Positions 1-6,260 of a stretch of DNA of 33,579 nucleotides are shown here, piece by piece. This stretch comes from an uncultured Rhodobiaceae bacterium. Its GTDB lineage: Bacteria; Pseudomonadota; Alphaproteobacteria; RS24. Made by a program: the position numbers and the translations under genes. The first letter of the stretch is position 1, and every line of letters begins with the position of its first letter. Location of the stretch: positions 1-33,579 of the forward strand of contig CALEFA010000052.1 in the NCBI GenBank assembly GCA_937876775.1, written 5' to 3'. The notes under the pieces are model-generated. The model was not told the origin of the DNA, made no database searches, and was given only the letters and a program-made list of their open reading frames with translations.

Positions 1-561
1 AATGAAAATGCGCGCACTGCGCTGCGAATAAATCACCACCGCGTCAAACATGGCCTGCCGCAAGGCGTTGGCCACTGGTGGCTCAAAATCTGTGGCGGCC
101 AACGCTTCATACAGCACCGCCTTTTCAACACTTATATTGTGCACCGCTAAAAGCGCTTGCAGATTGCCAGCCAAATGGCTGCCAGCAATATGCAAAACCG
201 GCTTGTCGGCGTGCGCTGGTTGCTGGCTAGCAATTAAATCGGCCAGACTCTCAACATCGCCTGTAGCCTGGACAGCGCGACCAAACCCGGCCGCCAACGC
301 AGCCAGTTGGGTTTGCGGCCCCACTGTATAGGCCGGTAACGCCAACCAGATCGATGCGTTTGAGCCAAGCCGTTGGTGCAAGGCCCGCACGCCATTGGCA
401 CTGGTGAAGGCCAAACCTTGGATATGCTCTGGTGATGGCAAGGCGACTTTTTGTGCGACAATAGATATGACCGGCGCAATCACACATTCGTGACCCTGCG
501 CGTTCAGTTGCCGTACCAAGTTCAGCGCATCATCATGTGGTCGCGTAATCAGCAGACGCAT
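1..561 (-). CDS. hemD: Uroporphyrinogen-III synthase (3' end outside window)
   Basis: Reading the minus strand from the ATG at 559-561 gives an open frame that runs off the left edge (187 residues visible). It begins MRLLITRPHDDALNLVRQL, and the Arg-Pro at residues 7-8 is the typical HemD N-terminus. Further along come a TSANGVRAL segment and a GDVESLADLI segment, as in the family. HemD closes and inverts the D ring of hydroxymethylbilane to make uroporphyrinogen III, the precursor of heme, siroheme and cobalamin, in the cytoplasm. The start lies one base after the hemC stop, so the two are surely co-transcribed and the product of HemC feeds HemD directly. The family is poorly conserved, so the call rests on the N-terminal motif, the general pattern and the hemC neighbour. 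The C-terminal part cannot be judged. Confidence 0.9.
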   Translation of the reverse strand, partial: MRLLITRPHDDALNLVRQLNAQGHECVIAPVISIVAQKVALPSPEHIQGLAFTSANGVRALHQRLGSNASIWLALPAYTVGPQTQLAALAAGFGRAVQATGDVESLADLIASQQPAHADKPVLHIAGSHLAGNLQALLAVHNISVEKAVLYEALAATDFEPPVANALRQAMFDAVVIYSQRSARIFI

Positions 562-562
562 G

Positions 563-1495
563 TTAGCGCCCTCGCACCAAATGCGGTTTTTCGGCTTTCA
601 ATTGTGCTGCCAATTCATTCCCCAGAGCGGCTGCGTCGGCGATTGATCCGCGCATTTGCCCCTCGGCACAATCGTTCCCCTCATCAGACAAAAGGCGTCC
701 GGTCACAACCAGCTCATCGCCGGAAATTTCCGCATGCGCGGCAATCGGCGTGCGGCACGAACCATCCAAGGCGTTGAGAAAACGCCGCTCAGCAGTCACA
801 CAAGCGGCGGTCGCAGGGCAATGCAGCGCCCGCAGCCAAAGTTGCATGTCCTCATCGTCGGCGCGGCATTGCACGGCCAAGGCGCCCTGCCCAGCGGCCG
901 GCACCATCACCTGCGGCGCCAGTGGCACAGCGCCATCTGGCGACAGGCCAAGGCGTTTGAGACCAGCCAGTGCCAAAATTGTGCCATCGAGCCCATCAGC
1001 CGCAATCTTACCGAGCCGCGTGCCGACATTGCCGCGCAGGCTGGAGATATTAATATCAGGCCGTGCGTGCAGAATTTGCGCTTTGCGACGCAAAGAGGCG
1101 GTGCCAATTTTCGCCCCTTGCGGCAAATCGGCGAGGCCGTTTTTAAGCTCTAAGCCGACCCGTGGCACCAGCACATCGCGGGCATCTTCGCGCGGCAATA
1201 TAGCGGCAATCACCAGACCGTGTTCATCCTCGGTTGGCATATCCTTCAAACTATGCACCGCCAAATCGAGGGTTGACCGGCGCAGACCATCGTCCAACTC
1301 TTGGGTAAACAGCCCCTTGCCGCCAATGTCCGCCAACGGTTTATCGAGAATGGCATCGCCACGCGTCATGATTTCCCGCGCTTTAATCGCCTCATCCGAC
1401 CAGCCATGCGCAGCAATTAGCGCCTCACGCACTTTTTGCGTTTGCACCAAGGCCAGAGGAGATGCTCTTGTTCCGATTGTGATCTGCCGTTTCAT
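563..1495 (-). CDS. hemC: Porphobilinogen deaminase (hydroxymethylbilane synthase)
   Basis: The 310-residue product has the full family length. It polymerises four porphobilinogens into hydroxymethylbilane. Visible motifs in order: GTRASPLALVQT at residues 8-19, HSLKDMP with the substrate-binding region, PREDARDVLV, GTASLRRKAQ with the arginines that hold the growing chain, LRGNVGTRLGK, GQGALAVQCR, and DGSCRTPIAAHA, whose Cys carries the dipyrromethane cofactor. All key residues are present. The start MKRQITIGT sits right at the N-terminus expected for HemC. It is divergent from tsaD and followed after one base by hemD, so it heads a tetrapyrrole operon. Confidence 0.98.
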   Translation of the reverse strand: MKRQITIGTRASPLALVQTQKVREALIAAHGWSDEAIKAREIMTRGDAILDKPLADIGGKGLFTQELDDGLRRSTLDLAVHSLKDMPTEDEHGLVIAAILPREDARDVLVPRVGLELKNGLADLPQGAKIGTASLRRKAQILHARPDINISSLRGNVGTRLGKIAADGLDGTILALAGLKRLGLSPDGAVPLAPQVMVPAAGQGALAVQCRADDEDMQLWLRALHCPATAACVTAERRFLNALDGSCRTPIAAHAEISGDELVVTGRLLSDEGNDCAEGQMRGSIADAAALGNELAAQLKAEKPHLVRGR

Positions 1496-1513
1496 ACGCG
1501 GTCCTATAATAAC

Positions 1514-1541
1514 TTGGCAATTTGCCTAGCGCATATATAAA
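1514..1541 (+). promoter_or_regulatory. Possible sigma-70 promoter for tsaD
   Basis: TTGGCA at 1514-1519 and TATAAA at 1536-1541 are separated by 16 bases in the 111-base divergent region between hemC and tsaD. The implied start is about 60 bases before the tsaD ATG. The match is good at both hexamers, but alternative registers exist in this AT-rich stretch. Confidence 0.4.
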
Positions 1542-1606
1542 GTCGCGTCAAAGGGTTCGCTATCATACCGATGGTCGCAGGCAGAGAGGTACAGAGAAGT
1601 TTGGTG

Positions 1607-2701
1607 ATGCAGCACAAAATCGTTTTGGGTATTGAGACAAGTTGCGACGAAACAGCCGCCGCGATTATCCGTGCGCCTATCGACGCCGACGGGACGATTT
1701 GTGGCACCGGAGACATCTTATCCAATGTCGTGCTGAGCCAAATCGACATGCATGCCCCCTATGGCGGTGTGGTTCCAGAGTTGGCGGCGCGGGCGCATTT
1801 GAGCCAACTCGATCACTTGGTGGCGCAAGCCTTGGACGAGGCCGACATAGCCTTGGACGGACTAGACGCCATTGCCGCCACCGCCGGCCCCGGCCTAATC
1901 GGCGGCTTGCTCATTGGCCTGACAACGGCCAAAGCCATTGCCTTAGCGGCCAATAAACCTTTTATCGCAATCAATCATTTAGAGGGCCACGCCCTGACCG
2001 TCCGGCTAACCAACGCAACCCGGTTTCCATATTTACTATTATTAGTATCAGGCGGTCATTGCCAATTGATGAGCGTGGAAGGTCTGGGCACCTATCATTG
2101 CCTTGGCACGACGCGCGATGATGCCGTCGGTGAGGCCTTTGACAAAGCCGCGAAACTATTACGTCTCGGCTATCCCGGCGGGCCAGAAATAGAAGCGCGC
2201 GCCCTAAGCGGTGACAGTAAAGCCTATGCCTTACCAAGACCGCTGATCAATGGGCCTCAAGAGGACGACGACTGCGACTTTTCATTCTCCGGCTTGAAAA
2301 CAGCCCTGCGCCAGCAAGCCGAAAAACTACAGCCCTTGAGCGACCAACATATTGACGATTTAGCCGCCAGTTTTCAGGCCGCGGTGATGGATTGTTTGGC
2401 CGAGCGCAGCGCCAAGGCTATGCGTTTATTCAGCGCCCGTCATGCGCCAGACGATACCACGCCTTGGCCATTTGTGATTGCTGGCGGGGTGGCGGCCAAT
2501 CAGGCGCTGCGAACGCGGCTGGCTGATGTTGCCGAACAATATGGCTTTATATTGCAAGTAGCACCGCCGGCTTTATGCACAGACAATGCGGCGATGATTG
2601 CTTGGGCTGGTGCTGAGCGCCTCGTCGCTGACCGGATGACCGAACAGCCGATGGCAGCGCCCGCACAAGCACGCTGGCCGTTGGCCGATTTAACTGACTA
2701 A
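1607..2701 (+). CDS. tsaD: tRNA N6-adenosine threonylcarbamoyltransferase
   Basis: TsaD transfers the threonylcarbamoyl group from TC-AMP to A37 of ANN-decoding tRNAs, working with TsaB and TsaE. The protein starts MQHKIVLGIETSCDET, the normal TsaD N-terminus of the ASKHA fold. I chose this ATG over one at 1571, which would add a 12-residue tail that the family lacks. The metal site HxxxH is seen in NHLEGHALTVR, with later signature segments LLLVSGGHCQL, GLKTALRQ, VIAGGVAANQALR and the C-terminal CTDNAAMIAWAG supplying the final metal-binding Asp. At 364 residues it is slightly longer than usual. Its 3' end faces the terminator hairpin at 2730-2759. In many alphaproteobacteria tsaD is followed by gpsA; here other genes intervene. 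Confidence 0.97.
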   Translation: MQHKIVLGIETSCDETAAAIIRAPIDADGTICGTGDILSNVVLSQIDMHAPYGGVVPELAARAHLSQLDHLVAQALDEADIALDGLDAIAATAGPGLIGGLLIGLTTAKAIALAANKPFIAINHLEGHALTVRLTNATRFPYLLLLVSGGHCQLMSVEGLGTYHCLGTTRDDAVGEAFDKAAKLLRLGYPGGPEIEARALSGDSKAYALPRPLINGPQEDDDCDFSFSGLKTALRQQAEKLQPLSDQHIDDLAASFQAAVMDCLAERSAKAMRLFSARHAPDDTTPWPFVIAGGVAANQALRTRLADVAEQYGFILQVAPPALCTDNAAMIAWAGAERLVADRMTEQPMAAPAQARWPLADLTD

Positions 2702-2720
2702 ATTTATCTGACTGTATTAA

Positions 2721-2759
2721 GACAAAAAAAGCACCGATAGGGGAGGGTCTATCGGTGCT
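2721..2759 (-). terminator. Rho-independent terminator of the tandem-hairpin RNA (probably bidirectional)
   Basis: A perfect 11-bp stem (2730-2740 with 2749-2759) closes an 8-base loop. On the minus strand it is followed by seven U residues (2724-2730), giving a classic terminator for the RNA and small ORF upstream. On the plus strand the hairpin is followed by CTCTATTTTT, so it may also end tsaD transcripts. It is at the same time hairpin 4 of the array, with loop ACCCTCCC on the minus strand. Confidence 0.85.
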
Positions 2760-2850
2760 CTATTTTTGGCCGGGAGGGTGGCCATATTGAGTGCATAAGG
2801 GAGGGAGACGCACTCATCTTTTTCTAAAAGCCGGGAGGAGGCTTTTAGAT
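2722..2850 (-). ncRNA. Tandem four-hairpin RNA with C-rich anti-Shine-Dalgarno loops (CcsR/cuckoo-like)
   Basis: Reading the minus strand there are four consecutive hairpins: (1) 9-bp stem 2840-2848/2824-2832, loop TCCTCCC, so that CCTCCTCCC is exposed; (2) 7-bp stem 2810-2816/2788-2794 with a 15-base loop holding TCCCTCCC; (3) 5-bp stem 2780-2784/2767-2771, loop ACCCTCCC; (4) 11-bp stem 2749-2759/2730-2740, loop ACCCTCCC, followed by U7. The stems are unrelated in sequence while the loops are alike, so selection is on the loop. Alphaproteobacterial CcsR ('cuckoo') RNAs show the same plan: tandem hairpins with a CCUCCUCCC motif behind a small-protein gene, processed from its mRNA. Here the array abuts the 40-residue ORF, whose stop codon lies in stem 1. 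The likely role is pairing to Shine-Dalgarno regions or titrating a binding protein; this is inference. Confidence 0.75.
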
Positions 2851-2967
2851 AATTGTAATCCCAGCGACCCCTTGGGTGACCAAGGCCACGCCATAGAGCG
2901 CCAGAAGACCTTTAACAACAGTAACGCCGGTGAAGGCTTTCCGTGATGGTTTCAATAAATTGCTCAT
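2845..2967 (-). CDS. 40-residue hydrophobic small protein preceding the hairpin RNA
   Basis: The minus-strand ATG at 2965-2967 opens a 40-codon frame ending in TAA at 2845-2847. The protein has a basic start (MSNLLKPSRKAF) followed by about 25 mostly hydrophobic residues (from VTVVKGLLALYGVALV onward), which could form one membrane helix. It does not look like DUF1127, the family usually found in front of CcsR RNAs. The stop codon is built into the first stem of the hairpin array, so the ORF and RNA share a transcript. A promoter-like sequence lies 50-80 bases upstream (3019-3047). No strong Shine-Dalgarno is seen (GTGAG about 7 bases before ATG). It is too short to be sure it is translated. 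Confidence 0.6.
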   Translation of the reverse strand: MSNLLKPSRKAFTGVTVVKGLLALYGVALVTQGVAGITII

Positions 2968-3018
2968 TGCAGTCTCACTGTTCAGTTCAAATTGGTTACG
3001 CGTTTACGTTACAATTAT

Positions 3019-3047
3019 TATATAGGGCATGCCGCCACAAAAAACAA
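3019..3047 (-). promoter_or_regulatory. Promoter for the small ORF and hairpin RNA
   Basis: On the minus strand TTGTTT (3042-3047) and TATATA (3019-3024) are 17 bases apart, within the run CCCTATATAATAAT. The same bases also read as ATTG-N18-CCTATAT, close to the pattern reported for alphaproteobacterial RpoH promoters, which would suit a stress-induced RNA. The choice between housekeeping and heat-shock sigma factor cannot be settled here. Confidence 0.5.
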
Positions 3048-3071
3048 TGAATATTTGGCAAATTATTCATT
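3046..3071. repeat. Inverted repeat overlapping the -35 region (operator candidate)
   Basis: AATGAATA (3046-3053) and TATTCATT (3064-3071) form a perfect 8-base inverted repeat around a 10-base spacer that itself contains TTTG-G-CAAA. It touches the -35 hexamer of the minus-strand promoter at 3019-3047. This is where a repressor or activator would bind, and a TetR-family gene lies just upstream. The regulator is unknown. Confidence 0.4.
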
Positions 3072-3216
3072 ATTTAACGAGATTGTCACATTCACAGATA
3101 GACCATTGTTTTTATTGACTATTTTTTTCATAAAAGCGTAAGAAGTCATGGAAAAGTGGGTGTTTCCGGCTTGCAAGCTGATTTTTCTTTGAAATTTTTG
3201 TTGAATTTTACCGGCT

Positions 3217-3876
3217 TTACAGCTCTCGCGGCATTTTTTGGCCAACAATATCGCCGGGAATTGTCGTTGGTGCCACTAACTTACCGTCATTGCGAATAAT
3301 CAGACCACGCATCACCAAGGTCAGCACACCGGACAGTTCTTGCTCTAATTCTGCCAAGGTTTGATTGGTGAATAATTGTGCATAGCGATATTTTAACGTC
3401 GCCGCCTGAATGGCAATTGTCGTTTGCGCCAGATTATCAATGGTAAACTCACCCGAGGCTTGGCCTTCGCGCAAAATACGTTGAAAAGCGCGGCGTTCGC
3501 GACGGAAACTTTCGACCTGAAATTGTGGCCGTTCGCGAATAACAATTTGCGCCAACTCCAACACTTTTGCGCTGTTTTCCAGCAAATGGAAGGTATAGCG
3601 CAGATCCGCAAAAACAATCTCTTCAAGGCGTTGGCGCGAGCTCCGGTGCGGACATTCCAGCACCGATTCAATCGTCTCAATAGCGCTCAGAGCTTGGCGA
3701 CGCGCTATTTCTGCGGCAATGTCAATTTTACCTTTGAAAAAACGGTATATATTACCTGGCGACATGCCACAATCACACGCCACTTCGGCAATCGTCGTCT
3801 TCGGATAACCGTAGTGACGAAACCGCTGCTCCGCGGCTTCAATGATCTGTTCGCGTGTTACATCTGTTTCGCTCAT
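3217..3876 (-). CDS. TetR/AcrR-family transcriptional regulator
   Basis: The 219-residue protein begins with a TetR-type DNA-binding domain: TREQIIEAAEQRFRHYG (helix 1), TTIAEVACDCGMSPGNIY (helix-turn-helix, about residues 27-46), then FFKGKIDIAAEIARR at the start of helix 4. The C-terminal ligand and dimer domain (residues about 60-200) is helical and gives no clue to the inducer. It is transcribed divergently from gpsA and lies upstream, on the same strand, of the small ORF and hairpin RNA, 249 bases away. TetR proteins often control adjacent genes, so either gpsA, itself or the small ORF is a candidate target. The start chosen gives a normal TetR N-terminus with no extra tail. Confidence 0.9.
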   Translation of the reverse strand: MSETDVTREQIIEAAEQRFRHYGYPKTTIAEVACDCGMSPGNIYRFFKGKIDIAAEIARRQALSAIETIESVLECPHRSSRQRLEEIVFADLRYTFHLLENSAKVLELAQIVIRERPQFQVESFRRERRAFQRILREGQASGEFTIDNLAQTTIAIQAATLKYRYAQLFTNQTLAELEQELSGVLTLVMRGLIIRNDGKLVAPTTIPGDIVGQKMPREL

Positions 3877-3933
3877 CGGCGCAATCTAGCATGAAACACT
3901 GAACAATCAATAAAATATTCACACACCCACCTG

Positions 3934-3939
3934 TATAAT
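3934..3939 (+). promoter_or_regulatory. Possible -10 box for gpsA operon
   Basis: A perfect TATAAT lies 47 bases before the gpsA ATG in the 110-base gap between the divergent TetR gene and gpsA. No convincing -35 hexamer is found 16-18 bases upstream, so it may depend on an activator or be incidental. Confidence 0.3.
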
Positions 3940-3986
3940 AGTTTTTGCCGACTTGCATCTAGAGCCCGAGATGGTTATTCAGAAGA

Positions 3987-5012
3987 ATGGAAAAAACCTA
4001 CTCATATGGGGTGATTGGCGGCGGCGCGTGGGGCACAGCTCTGGCCTGTGTTTTGGCCCGACGCAGCAGTGGCGCCAGCGATGCAACGCAAACGGTCAAA
4101 CTATGGGCCCGCGAGGCCGAGACGGTTGAAGCGATTAACCGCCATCATGAGAACCGCCCATTTCTGGCCAATGTCCGCTTGCCGGAAAACATTATAGCGA
4201 CCAGCGACCTAACGACCTTGGCCGACTGCGATATTATTCTCATGGTCGCGCCGGCTCAATTCGCCCGCCCGATTATCGCCCAACTCGCCCCGCTGTTGAG
4301 CCGTGACACATCTCTCGTCTTGTGCGCTAAAGGCGTGGAGCGCGGCAGTTTGAAATTCATGTCACAAATGGCTGCAGAATATGTGCCGGCCACTCAGATT
4401 GCGGTTTTGTCTGGCCCCAGCTTTGCCGCCGATGTGGCGCGCGGCATGCCAACCGCCGTGACGCTTGCCTGTGCCGATGCAGGGCGCGGCCATGCCCTGT
4501 GCCAAGCCATCGGCTCAGCCGGTTTCCGACCTTACCTATCTGGCGACATTATCGGCGCCGAAATTGGTGGCGCCATTAAAAACGTACTGGCCATTGCTTG
4601 CGGTATTGTAATTGGCAAGGGTCTCGGCGAAAGCGCCCGCGCCGCCACCACAGCCCGCGGCTTTGTTGAAATGCAACGCCTCGGCATGGCCATGGGCGCG
4701 CAGGCCGAAACTTTGGCTGGCCTGTCAGGTTTGGGCGATTTGATTTTGACCTGCGCCAGCCTGACCTCGCGCAATTTCTCACTGGGCCATGCTTTGGGCG
4801 AGGGGCAAAAAGCTGAAGATATTCTCGGTCAGCGCGCCTCCGTCAGCGAGGGAGCCATGAGCGCCGAAGCGGTGCGCCTATTGGCTGAAACACACGGTCT
4901 GGATATGCCAATTTGTTTGGCCGTTGATAATATTTTAGCTGGCCGCGAAAGCGTCGACACGGCCATTGAAAACCTGCTGGCGCGGCCATTTACCGCCGAA
5001 GGCACAAACTAA
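3987..5012 (+). CDS. gpsA: Glycerol-3-phosphate dehydrogenase [NAD(P)+]
   Basis: GpsA reduces dihydroxyacetone phosphate to sn-glycerol 3-phosphate, the backbone of phospholipids, in the cytoplasm. The 341-residue product has the dinucleotide-binding GVIGGGAWGTALA at residues 8-20, then LCAKGVE, LSGPSFAADVARGMPTAVTLA, GGAIKNVLAIACGI with the catalytic Lys, and GLSGLGDLILTC near the substrate site. Length and order are standard. It opens a four-gene plus-strand cluster with a YciI-like, an EVE and a Rieske protein (gaps of 13, 8 and 5 bases), suggesting one transcript. The start at 3987 gives the normal N-terminus. Confidence 0.97.
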   Translation: MEKTYSYGVIGGGAWGTALACVLARRSSGASDATQTVKLWAREAETVEAINRHHENRPFLANVRLPENIIATSDLTTLADCDIILMVAPAQFARPIIAQLAPLLSRDTSLVLCAKGVERGSLKFMSQMAAEYVPATQIAVLSGPSFAADVARGMPTAVTLACADAGRGHALCQAIGSAGFRPYLSGDIIGAEIGGAIKNVLAIACGIVIGKGLGESARAATTARGFVEMQRLGMAMGAQAETLAGLSGLGDLILTCASLTSRNFSLGHALGEGQKAEDILGQRASVSEGAMSAEAVRLLAETHGLDMPICLAVDNILAGRESVDTAIENLLARPFTAEGTN

Positions 5013-5025
5013 GTTAGGAACCTAA

Positions 5026-5322
5026 ATGTTTTGTTTAATTTGCAAAGATAAGCCCGACCACGTGCAACTGCGCATGGACAATCGTCCGGCTCATGTTGAG
5101 TATGTTTTATCCGCTGGCATTGTCGCCGCCGCTGGGCCGTTTACCTCAGATGATAACGAGACAATGATTGGCACCATGATGCTGCTCAATGTCGACAGCC
5201 GCGCCGCTGCCGAAGAGTTCGCCGCCAATGACCCCTATGCCAAAGCCGGTCTGTTCGACAGTGTCGAAGTGTTTGCATGGAAACATTTGATTGGCGGGCT
5301 CGACGACCCGAATAAGGCATAG
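5026..5322 (+). CDS. YciI-family protein
   Basis: A 98-residue protein of the YciI-like ferredoxin-fold family. It shows the typical start MFCLICKDKPD, the RPAHVEYV segment with the conserved His, a Gly-Pro turn (AAAGPFTSDD), and FAANDPYAKAGLFDSVEVFAW, whose DPY motif is conserved. The biochemical role of the family is poorly known; a small-molecule lyase or dehalogenase-type activity has been proposed for relatives. AGGA upstream of the ATG (TTAGGAACCTAAATG) supports the start. It lies 13 bases after gpsA, the usual alphaproteobacterial position. Confidence 0.88.
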   Translation: MFCLICKDKPDHVQLRMDNRPAHVEYVLSAGIVAAAGPFTSDDNETMIGTMMLLNVDSRAAAEEFAANDPYAKAGLFDSVEVFAWKHLIGGLDDPNKA

Positions 5323-5330
5323 GCGCGATT

Positions 5331-5762
5331 ATGGCTTTCTGGCTTTTCAAATCTGAACCCAACACATGGGGCTGGGACGACCAACTCAAACGTGGTGCCA
5401 AGGGCGAGCATTGGGATGGGGTGCGCAATTTTCTGGCCAATAAAAATATGAAACAAATGCGTCTTGGTGATCGCGGCTTCTTTTATCATTCGGTCAATGA
5501 AAAACGGATTATGGGGACGGTGCAAATCATCAAGGAACATTACCCCGACCACACAGACCCGAAAGGGCGTTTTGGCATGGTCGATATTATGGCCGTTGAA
5601 ACCGCCGCCTATCATGTCACTTTAGCGGAAATCAAAGCTGAGCCGAAATTGGAGAATATGGTGCTGGTCAATAATTCGCGCCTATCCGTGCAGCCGGTCT
5701 TGGAAAAAGAATGGCGCTTGGTTTGCAAAATGGCTGGACTTGATCCAGACCGTAGCGCCTAA
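5331..5762 (+). CDS. EVE domain-containing protein
   Basis: The 143-residue protein is one complete EVE domain. It begins MAFWLFKSEPNTWGWDDQ, continues with WDGVRNFLANKNMKQMRLGD and GFFYHSVNEKRIMGTVQI, and ends with a WRLVCKMAGL segment, all typical of the family. EVE domains are PUA-like folds that bind modified bases in DNA or RNA (related to YTH domains). The stand-alone bacterial form next to gpsA and yciI has no assigned substrate. In this housekeeping setting a role with modified RNA is more likely than defence, but this is inference. It is translationally close to its neighbours. Confidence 0.93.
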   Translation: MAFWLFKSEPNTWGWDDQLKRGAKGEHWDGVRNFLANKNMKQMRLGDRGFFYHSVNEKRIMGTVQIIKEHYPDHTDPKGRFGMVDIMAVETAAYHVTLAEIKAEPKLENMVLVNNSRLSVQPVLEKEWRLVCKMAGLDPDRSA

Positions 5763-5767
5763 AGCCA

Positions 5768-6178
5768 ATGTGGCTGCCTGCTCGCGGCACGCTGATTTGT
5801 CCGCTCAGCGCTTTGGATGAAAAACCGGCGCGTAGCTTCATTCTGCGCGGTGACCAAGCCGATCAGGAAATCGACCTTATTGTCTGGCAGGACGACGGCA
5901 TTGTCACCGCTTATGTCAATCAATGCCCTCATTTACATTTACCTTTGGAAACCATGCCCGATCAATTGCTCAATTGGGCACAAACGGCGCTTATATGTTC
6001 GGCCCATGGCGCGCAGTTTGACCGTACGGGTCACTGTTTCATCGGCCCGTGTGCCGGCGATCGCTTAAAGCGTCTTGATGTCGCCATTGTCGAAGCCGTG
6101 AATGCCGACGGGCATATGGTGAAAAACATTGTGCTCAACGGGCCGCTAGAGCTTGCGGGCGACGAGCCGCTTGGGTAA
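5768..6178 (+). CDS. Rieske [2Fe-2S] domain protein
   Basis: A 136-residue single-domain protein. The cluster ligands are complete: CPHLHLPLE provides C-x-H and ICSAHGAQF provides C-x2-H, followed by GHCFIGPCAGDRL, the third Rieske loop. There is no signal peptide and no catalytic domain, so it should be a soluble cytoplasmic electron carrier or ferredoxin-like subunit. It starts five bases after the EVE gene stop. Partner enzyme unknown; the same gpsA-linked gene is found in related genomes as a hypothetical Rieske protein. Confidence 0.9.
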   Translation: MWLPARGTLICPLSALDEKPARSFILRGDQADQEIDLIVWQDDGIVTAYVNQCPHLHLPLETMPDQLLNWAQTALICSAHGAQFDRTGHCFIGPCAGDRLKRLDVAIVEAVNADGHMVKNIVLNGPLELAGDEPLG

Positions 6179-6260
6179 GCTGACAGCCTAAACCCGCCTC
6201 AGTGCGGCCCCTTACCAAATCTGGGCCCAATGGCTCATTTCAAAAATAATGAGGAAGCCT

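Noticed and set aside
750-1529. Long open frame of 259 codons on the plus strand within hemC
   Set aside because: It is the antisense shadow of hemC; composition is Ser/Arg/Ala-rich with no domain, while the hemC frame carries all family motifs.
2722-2850. CRISPR-like or Csr-type (GGA) repeat array on the plus strand
   Set aside because: Only the loop motif repeats while stems differ, unlike CRISPR repeats. The U-tract terminator and the promoter are on the minus strand, so GGA-loop sponging by CsrA on the plus strand is not favoured.
3063-3248. 61-codon minus-strand frame in the AT-rich gap after the TetR gene
   Set aside because: It overlaps the TetR 3' end, has no ribosome site or recognisable pattern, and low-complexity AT-rich DNA readily gives such frames.
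5331-5762. EVE protein as part of an anti-phage restriction system
   Set aside because: The stand-alone domain sits in a conserved gpsA-yciI housekeeping cluster and has no nuclease or NTPase partner.
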